A stretch of 12,240 bases of DNA, from contig JBGGME010000019.1 of NCBI GenBank assembly GCA_041288195.1, positions 1-12,240 of the forward strand, written 5' to 3'. Shown here piece by piece: positions 8,075 through 12,240 of the stretch. Source of the stretch: AWTP1-13 sp041288195. GTDB taxonomy: Bacteria; Pseudomonadota; Alphaproteobacteria; Rhizobiales; Hyphomicrobiaceae. Both the position numbers and the translations under genes were made by a program. The stretch's first letter is position 1. Each line of letters starts with the position of its first letter. Below the pieces are notes generated by a model. That model was not told the origin of the DNA. It saw only the letters and a list, made by a program, of their open reading frames with translations, and searched no databases.

Positions 8075-9574
8075 ATGCAGAGCGATGCCAGAAGCGGCGC
8101 CACCAACCTGATCAAAGGGGCGAGTGGCGACTGGGAGGTGGTGATCGGCCTGGAGGTGCACGCCCAGGTCGCCTCCAAGTCCAAGCTGTTCTCCGCCGCC
8201 GCCACCGAGTTCGGCGGCGAGCCCAACACCCATGTCTCGCTCGTCGATGCGGCCATGCCGGGCATGCTGCCGGTGATCAATGAGGCTTGCGTTGCGCAGG
8301 CCGTGCGCACGGGCCTGGGGCTCAACGCCCAGGTCAATCTCGTCTCCGTGTTCGACCGCAAGAACTACTTCTATCCCGACCTGCCGCAGGGCTATCAGAT
8401 CTCGCAGTACAAGCGGCCGATCGTCGGCGAGGGCGTGGTGGAGATCGACGCCGACCCCGGATCGGGGTCCGGGGCAGGCGGCGAGAGGCTGGAGGTCGGC
8501 ATCGAGCGGCTGCATCTGGAGCAGGACGCCGGCAAGTCGCTGCACGATCAGCATCCCGAGTACTCCTACGTCGACCTCAACCGCGCCGGCGTGGCGCTGA
8601 TGGAGATCGTCTCCAAGCCGGACCTGCGCTCGGCCAGGCAGGCCCAGGCCTACGTCTCCAAGCTCAGAACCATCCTGCGCTACCTCGGCACCTGCGAAGG
8701 CGACATGGAGAAGGGCAACCTGCGCGCCGACGTCAACGTCTCGGTGCGCAAGCCTGGCGGCAAGCTCGGCACGCGCTGCGAGATCAAGAACGTCAACTCG
8801 ATCCGCTTCATCGGCCAGGCCATCGAGGCCGAGGCCCGCCGCCAGATTGACATCATCGAGGACGGCGGGACAGTCGAGCAGGAGACGCGCCTGTTCGACT
8901 CCGCCAGGGGCGTCACCCGCTCCATGCGCAGCAAGGAGGAGGCGCACGACTATCGCTATTTCCCCGACCCCGACCTGCTGCCGCTGGAGCTGACGCCGGA
9001 ATATGTCGCCGCGCTGAAAAAGGACCTGCCCGAGCTGCCCGACGCCAAGAAGGCGCGCTTCGTGAGGGACTACAAGCTGTCCCCGTACGATGCCGGTGTG
9101 CTGGTGGCAGAGCGCGAGAGTGCGGAGTATTTCGAGGCCGTCGCCAAGGGTCGCGATGGCAAGACGGCGGCCAACTGGGTCGTCAATGAGCTGTTCGGGA
9201 GGCTCAACAAGGAGGGGCTGGAGGTGGAGGCGAGCCCCGTTTCGACGAGGCAGCTGGGGGCCATTCTCGACCTCATCGCCTCGGGCGCGATATCCGGCAA
9301 GATCGCCAAGGAGGTGTTCGAGATCGTCTGGAAGGAGGGCGGGGAGCCCGCCGATATCGTGGAGAAGCGGGGGCTCGAGCAGGTCACGGATACGGGCGCC
9401 ATCGAGAAGGCGATCGACACGGTGATCGCCGCCAACCCCGGCAAGGTGGCCGACGCCAAAGCCAATCCGAAGGCGCTCGGCTGGTTCGTTGGCCAGGTCA
9501 TGAAATCGACCGGCGGCAAGGCCAACCCACAGGCCGTCAACGAACTGCTGAAGAAGAAGCTTAGCCTCGCGTAG
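8075..9574 (+). CDS. gatB: Aspartyl/glutamyl-tRNA(Asn/Gln) amidotransferase subunit B
   Basis: GatB is the tRNA-binding and kinase subunit of the GatCAB complex, which amidates misacylated Glu-tRNA(Gln) and Asp-tRNA(Asn) in the cytosol; GatA supplies the ammonia. At 499 residues it has normal alphaproteobacterial length. Key stretches are WEVVIGLEVHAQ (20-31), DRKNYFYPDLPQGYQISQY (94-112), ERLHLEQDAGKSLHD (144-158), YVDLNRAGVALMEIVSKPD (165-183), LRADVNVSVRK (217-227), RCEIKNVNS (234-242) and DYRYFPDPDL (292-301). A C-terminal GatB/YqeY helical domain starts near residue 345 and ends in LGWFVGQVMKSTGGKANPQAVNELLKKKL. Residues 127-138 carry a Gly/Ser-rich insertion in an otherwise conserved strand. 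The ATG at 8075 fits homology (NLIKGASGDWEVVIG follows), but its ribosome site is poor. gatA and gatC are not adjacent; this is a single gene here. Confidence 0.97.
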   Translation: MQSDARSGATNLIKGASGDWEVVIGLEVHAQVASKSKLFSAAATEFGGEPNTHVSLVDAAMPGMLPVINEACVAQAVRTGLGLNAQVNLVSVFDRKNYFYPDLPQGYQISQYKRPIVGEGVVEIDADPGSGSGAGGERLEVGIERLHLEQDAGKSLHDQHPEYSYVDLNRAGVALMEIVSKPDLRSARQAQAYVSKLRTILRYLGTCEGDMEKGNLRADVNVSVRKPGGKLGTRCEIKNVNSIRFIGQAIEAEARRQIDIIEDGGTVEQETRLFDSARGVTRSMRSKEEAHDYRYFPDPDLLPLELTPEYVAALKKDLPELPDAKKARFVRDYKLSPYDAGVLVAERESAEYFEAVAKGRDGKTAANWVVNELFGRLNKEGLEVEASPVSTRQLGAILDLIASGAISGKIAKEVFEIVWKEGGEPADIVEKRGLEQVTDTGAIEKAIDTVIAANPGKVADAKANPKALGWFVGQVMKSTGGKANPQAVNELLKKKLSLA

Positions 9575-9605
9575 AGGCTAACACCGGGTATGCCCTGGTC
9601 ATTTT
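9561..9605 (+). terminator. Paired hairpins at the end of gatB, possible terminator
   Basis: TTAGCCTC (9561-9568) pairs perfectly with GAGGCTAA (9574-9581) around a 5-base loop that holds part of the TAG stop (9572-9574). A second hairpin (9583-9599, ACCGGG against CCTGGT with one G-T pair) follows and is trailed by CATTTTC. Together they could end gatB transcription. The T-run is short, so efficiency is uncertain. Confidence 0.4.
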
Positions 9606-9654
9606 CGCCGCAGCCATCTACACTCGGTCTTGGTCGAGCTCGGCTGGTGGCGGC

Positions 9655-9680
9655 GGAACGGTTAACGCGGTCAACACGTT
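9655..9680 (+). promoter_or_regulatory. EcfG-type (general stress) promoter match
   Basis: GGAAC (9655-9659), a 17-base spacer and CGTT (9677-9680) match the alphaproteobacterial EcfG/SigT consensus GGAAC-N16/17-CGTT exactly. The match lies 76 bases before the start of the small secreted protein gene and on the same strand. Transcription would begin near 9687. No other intergenic gap in the window has this pattern. Confidence 0.6.
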
Positions 9681-9701
9681 GAGTCATGAGGAGAATCAGG
9701 G

Positions 9702-9723
9702 GCCGCGCGGAGCTCTGCGCGGC
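9702..9723 (+). promoter_or_regulatory. Leader hairpin upstream of the secreted protein gene
   Basis: GCCGCGC (9702-9708) pairs perfectly with GCGCGGC (9717-9723) across an 8-base loop. It falls inside the leader expected from the EcfG-type promoter and ends 19 bases before the GGAGAGG ribosome site. It may affect stability or translation of the message, but could also be chance in GC-rich DNA. Confidence 0.35.
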
Positions 9724-9755
9724 TCGATGCAGCATTCTGCTCCGGAGAGGACCCC

Positions 9756-10052
9756 ATGCGAATGACACCCTGGCTCATTGGTGCGGCCGCGGCCGCGATG
9801 ATCGGCTTTGCCGGGACGGCCGCGAGCGCGGCGCCCGCCGCCCCAGGCCTCAAGCCCACGGCCGGCGAGGCTTCCGTCGTCGAGAAAGCCCACCGCTATC
9901 GGCGACACTACCGCCGCTATTACCGGGGTTTCGGCATCCACTACGTCTACTTCGGCCCGCGCTACTACTACGGCGGCTACCCCCGCCGCTACTACGGCGG
10001 CTACGGCTTCTATGGCCGCCCGTGGGTCGGCTATCGCCGCCATTGGTGGTGA
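9756..10052 (+). CDS. Small secreted Tyr/Arg/Gly-rich protein, function unknown
   Basis: This 98-residue protein has a clear signal peptide: MRMTPW, then a hydrophobic Ala-rich core, with likely cleavage after TAASA near residue 25. A short Pro/Gly linker follows (26-45). The rest (46-98) is low-complexity and dominated by Tyr, Arg, Gly and His, with the near-repeats RYYYGGYP and RRYYGGYGFY and the end RRHWW. Such short exported basic, aromatic proteins are common in Rhizobiales-type genomes and have no assigned function. The composition suggests envelope or surface association, which is inference. GGAGAGG (9743-9749) sits 6 bases before the ATG at 9756, so this start is preferred over the second Met codon at 9762. 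An EcfG-type promoter 76 bases upstream suggests induction by general stress. It converges on the FAD dehydrogenase gene. Confidence 0.82.
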   Translation: MRMTPWLIGAAAAAMIGFAGTAASAAPAAPGLKPTAGEASVVEKAHRYRRHYRRYYRGFGIHYVYFGPRYYYGGYPRRYYGGYGFYGRPWVGYRRHWW

Positions 10053-10094
10053 GCGCCTCAGGCTTGCCCAGCTAGCCCGGATAACTAGAGGCGC
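10053..10094. terminator. Convergent-end inverted repeat, possible shared terminator
   Basis: GCGCCTC (10053-10059) and GAGGCGC (10088-10094) are perfect inverted copies that bracket the 32-base gap between two convergent stop codons. The loop of 28 bases is long and no T-run is present, so termination activity is uncertain. Confidence 0.25.
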
Positions 10095-11521
10095 ACGACC
10101 TTGCCGGGGTTCATGATGTCGGCAGGGTCGAGCGCCCGTTTCACTGCGCGCATCATGGCGAGCTCGGCCTGCTCCTTGTAGTGCTCGAGCTCGGCCAGCC
10201 GCGAGCGGCCGATGCCGTGCTCGGCGCTGATCGAGCCGCCGAGCTCGACGACGATGTCGTGGACGATGCGGTTGATGCGATCGCGCTCGGCGCGGTAGCG
10301 CGGCAGGTCCCATTCGGCGGGACGCACGGGGTTGTAGTGCATGTTGCCGTCGCCCACGTGGCCGAAGGCGCACAGCCGCACGCCCGGGTAGGCTGCGAGC
10401 ATCGCCGCATCCGCCCGCTGCAGGAACTCGGCGATCCGGGATAGGGGCACCGACACGTCGTGCGCGATCGCGCCGCCTGCTGCGATCACCGCCTCGGGCA
10501 GGCTCTCGCGCATCTTCCACAGCTTCGCCGCCTGCGCGCCCGAGGCCGCGATCAGCGCATCCTCGATGAGGCCCGCCTCGTGCGCGGAGGCCAGCGCCTC
10601 CGAAAGCGGCTCGTGCAGCGAGCCGGCCGGCCCCTGGCTCGTCACGTCCATCAGCACGTACCAGGGATGGGGCTCCTGCATCGGGTCCTCGTGGCCCGGC
10701 ACGCCCGCCAGCAGGAAATCGATGAGCGAGCGGCGGATCAGCTCGAAGGCCGAGACCGCATCGCCCATGTGCTTGCGCATGTGGCCCAGCAACTTGACGG
10801 CGGCCGCGGGCGACTCGACGCCGATCCAGGCCGTCTCGCTCGCGGTGGGCCTCGAGAACAGCCGCAGCACCGCCGCGGTGATGATGCCGAGCGTGCCTTC
10901 AGCACCGATGAAGAGCTGCTTCATGTCGTAGCCGGTGTTGTCCTTGCGCAGGCCCCGCAAGCCGTTCCAGACGCTGCCGTCCGGCAAGACCACCTCCAGC
11001 CCCAGCACCAGGTTGCGCATGTTGCCGTAGCGCAGCACCTGCACGCCGCCGGCGTTGGTCGCGATGTTGCCGCCGATCTGGCACGACCCTTCCGCGCCAA
11101 GGCTCAGCGGGAACAGCCGGTCTGCCGCCGCGGCAGCATTCTGGATCTCCTTCAGCACCACGCCGGCCTCGACCGTGATGGTGTCGTTGACGGTGTCGAC
11201 GGCGCGGATGCGCTTGAGCCGCGAGGTCGAGACGATCACCTCGCTCAGGTCATCATGTGGCTGGCTGCCGCCCGTGAGGCCTGTATTGCCGCCCTGCGGG
11301 ACGATCGGCACTCCCGCCTCGGCACACGTGCGCACGACCGCGGCCGTCTCCTCGGTCGATTGCGGTCTCAGAACGAGGGCGACGCGACCCACCCAGTTGT
11401 CGCGCCAGCTCGTGCAGTAAGGAGCGATGTCGGCGGGGTCATCGAGGTAGCCGGCGCGCCCGACCACGGCCTTGAGCCGGTCGAGGGTCCCGGCCGAGAC
11501 GGGAGGGCGCGCTGCGCTCAT
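10085..11521 (-). CDS. FAD-binding 2-hydroxyacid dehydrogenase (GlcD / D-2-hydroxyglutarate dehydrogenase-like)
   Basis: This 478-residue flavoprotein belongs to the VAO/PCMH family, which oxidises D-2-hydroxyacids (glycolate, D-lactate, D-2-hydroxyglutarate) and passes electrons to an acceptor. The FAD domain shows PQGGNTGLTGG (75-85, pyrophosphate loop), GAEGSCQIGGNIATNAGG (142-159) and GAEGTLGIIT (206-215). The C-terminal substrate domain shows WKMRESL (335-341), AHDVSVPL (353-360), GHVGDGNMHYNP (387-398) and ISAEHGIG (431-438). The last two carry the His and Glu residues that bind metal and substrate in this family. The substrate cannot be chosen between these acids by eye. I prefer the ATG at 11521; another ATG at 11593 would add 24 residues without family sequence. 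The gene stands alone: no GlcE, GlcF or iron-sulfur subunit is adjacent, which fits a single-subunit enzyme. Confidence 0.93.
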   Translation of the reverse strand: MSAARPPVSAGTLDRLKAVVGRAGYLDDPADIAPYCTSWRDNWVGRVALVLRPQSTEETAAVVRTCAEAGVPIVPQGGNTGLTGGSQPHDDLSEVIVSTSRLKRIRAVDTVNDTITVEAGVVLKEIQNAAAAADRLFPLSLGAEGSCQIGGNIATNAGGVQVLRYGNMRNLVLGLEVVLPDGSVWNGLRGLRKDNTGYDMKQLFIGAEGTLGIITAAVLRLFSRPTASETAWIGVESPAAAVKLLGHMRKHMGDAVSAFELIRRSLIDFLLAGVPGHEDPMQEPHPWYVLMDVTSQGPAGSLHEPLSEALASAHEAGLIEDALIAASGAQAAKLWKMRESLPEAVIAAGGAIAHDVSVPLSRIAEFLQRADAAMLAAYPGVRLCAFGHVGDGNMHYNPVRPAEWDLPRYRAERDRINRIVHDIVVELGGSISAEHGIGRSRLAELEHYKEQAELAMMRAVKRALDPADIMNPGKVVRL

Positions 11522-11682
11522 CTTTCGTGGCCTCGCAAGCTGGAGCGGTGCGGAGAGGTGCCTGAACTTAGCAGGCTCCGCCGGGGCAACCAAAGCGACG
11601 CCGGAGCTGAAAAGCGGCCCGCGGCAGCGCCATTAGCGGGGGATTTACCAAGCGGGTCTCGATCGCCGCATCGCACGATTCG

Positions 11683-11696
11683 TCACGCATGCGTGA
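11683..11696. promoter_or_regulatory. 14-base perfect palindrome, candidate operator
   Basis: TCACGCATGCGTGA is self-complementary over all 14 bases. The flanks add TCGT on the left and ACGA on the right, offset by two bases, which extends the symmetry. It lies in the 265-base divergent gap, 162 bases upstream of the FAD dehydrogenase ATG and 90 bases upstream of the small peptide gene. A dimeric regulator could bind here. I see no strong promoter box next to it. Confidence 0.35.
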
Positions 11697-11786
11697 GACG
11701 AGCTTGCCTCGGCGCGCGCAACCGCCAACTAACGGACATACAGGACAACCAAGACAGCGCCCCGCCCTTCGACACGGAGAACGATC

Positions 11787-11915
11787 ATGAAAACCATCCT
11801 CTCAGCCGCCCTGGCTTTGTCTGTGCTTTCGGCCATCGCGGTTCAGCCGGCCAGCGCCAGCCACCCCGACCCACGCAATCCCGCCGTCGAGATCCCCTCG
11901 CCGTCCCAGTACTAA
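11787..11915 (+). CDS. 42-residue secreted peptide, function unknown
   Basis: This is a very short gene with the hallmarks of a real one. An ATG at 11787 is preceded by GGAGA (11775-11779, 7 bases away), and a strong terminator hairpin begins 15 bases after its TAA stop. The product starts with a textbook signal peptide: MKT, a hydrophobic core ILSAALALSVLSAIAV, then QPASA with likely cleavage after residue 24. The mature part would be only 18 residues, SHPDPRNPAVEIPSPSQY, with five prolines and no cysteine. I do not recognise a family. It could be a small periplasmic or envelope peptide; a non-functional remnant of a longer exported protein is the alternative. The neighbours are the divergent FAD dehydrogenase and the convergent GFA gene, neither giving a clue to its role. 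Confidence 0.65.
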   Translation: MKTILSAALALSVLSAIAVQPASASHPDPRNPAVEIPSPSQY

Positions 11916-11930
11916 GTCGAACAATGTCTC

Positions 11931-11972
11931 TGTCTCAGCCGCGCGATCTGCGCGGCCGAGACATTCTTGTTT
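11931..11972 (+). terminator. Intrinsic terminator after the secreted peptide gene
   Basis: TGTCTC (11931-11936) and GCCGCGC (11938-11944) pair with GCGCGGC (11950-11956) and GAGACA (11958-11963), leaving one A/C mismatch and a 5-base loop. The T-rich stretch TTCTTGTTT (11964-11972) follows directly. A second copy of the TGTCTC motif just upstream offers an alternative outer pairing. The hairpin also lies just after the stop of the convergent GFA gene, so it may work in both directions. Confidence 0.75.
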
Positions 11973-11976
11973 CCGC

Positions 11977-12240
11977 CTATCGCTTCGGCAATCGCTCGAA
12001 GCTCGGCAGGCCGGCGGGGATCTGGTGGAAGGCCTGCTTGTCGATGGTGTAGATCGCCATCTTCGGCTCCCCGAACAGGGTGGGATCGTCGAGCGTCCCA
12101 ACCTTGACGATCACGGCAGGAAAGCTCTGTGGCCGCGTGACGACGTGCGTGCCGCAATCGGGGCAGAACTCGCGCGTGACGGGCCTTTCCAGATCGCTGC
12201 GCTTGAACTGCTTGGGCACGCCCTTGCTATAGGTAAAGCC
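11977..12240 (-). CDS. GFA-family (glutathione-dependent formaldehyde-activating / CENP-V domain) protein, 5' end off window
   Basis: The C-terminal 87 residues are visible; the start lies beyond the right edge. The frame is open up to the edge, beginning GFTYSKGVPKQF. Family features are SKGVPKQFKRSD, then RPVTREFCPDCGTHVV with the CxxC pair that supplies zinc ligands, then KVGTLDDPTLFGEP (the common LDDP motif) and a C-terminal DKQAFHQIPAGLPSFERLP. The domain binds zinc. Its founding member, Gfa, was reported to speed formation of S-hydroxymethylglutathione, but most homologues have no tested activity, so a formaldehyde role should not be assumed. The N-terminal cysteines of the zinc site cannot be checked here. 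A GTG at 12219 could be read as a start but lies inside conserved sequence, so I reject it. Confidence 0.88.
   Translation of the reverse strand, partial: GFTYSKGVPKQFKRSDLERPVTREFCPDCGTHVVTRPQSFPAVIVKVGTLDDPTLFGEPKMAIYTIDKQAFHQIPAGLPSFERLPKR

Noticed and set aside
8061..8111. A 16-codon open frame starting 14 bases before gatB and overlapping its start
   Set aside because: It has no ribosome site and no sign of a regulatory leader such as a run of rare or repeated codons. It overlaps gatB out of frame and is probably chance.

Overview
The window is compact, GC-rich DNA from a bacterium that is most likely an alphaproteobacterium, plausibly of the order Hyphomicrobiales (Rhizobiales). Three things support this: the GatB and DUF1272 sequences read like alphaproteobacterial ones, there is a GC-rich CCCTCTCC/GGTGAGGGG palindromic repeat of the kind common in such genomes, and there is a good match to the alphaproteobacterial general-stress (EcfG-type) promoter, GGAAC-N17-CGTT. 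The assignment is inference from style, not from a search.

Layout. Positions 1-187 (-) hold the start of a GlsB/YeaQ-type membrane protein, cut by the window edge. It is divergent from a small Cys-rich DUF1272 protein (410-664, +). A three-hairpin palindromic element (671-792) fills the convergent gap that follows. Positions 799-7892 hold one long minus-strand transcription unit, read right to left: a periplasmic peptide-type solute-binding protein, a short gap with an 11-bp stem-loop, two permeases, two ATPases (their coding regions overlap by 4 bases), a luciferase-like (LLM) oxidoreductase and a RidA-family protein. A roughly 180-base divergent control region separates this operon from gatB (8075-9574, +). 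After gatB comes a stress-type promoter and a 98-residue secreted Tyr/Arg/Gly-rich protein (9756-10052, +). It converges on a GlcD/D-2-hydroxyglutarate-dehydrogenase-like FAD enzyme (10085-11521, -). The right end holds a 42-residue secreted peptide gene (11787-11915, +), a strong terminator hairpin, and the C-terminal part of a GFA-family zinc protein (11977 to the right edge, -).

How the parts may work together. The seven-gene operon looks like an uptake-plus-processing unit. The binding protein captures a small solute, perhaps a peptide or another nitrogen-containing compound, and the DppBCDF-type transporter imports it. The LLM enzyme may oxidise it, and the RidA protein may hydrolyse a reactive enamine/imine product. 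The Rut pyrimidine pathway also pairs an LLM enzyme (RutA) with a RidA-family protein (RutC), but the substrate here cannot be read from sequence. The other genes are housekeeping (gatB) or scattered small envelope and stress genes. I found no CRISPR array, tRNA, rRNA, insertion sequence, phage gene or defence system. The best leads for something undescribed are the transporter-LLM-RidA unit, the two small exported proteins and several dyad elements in the intergenic gaps.
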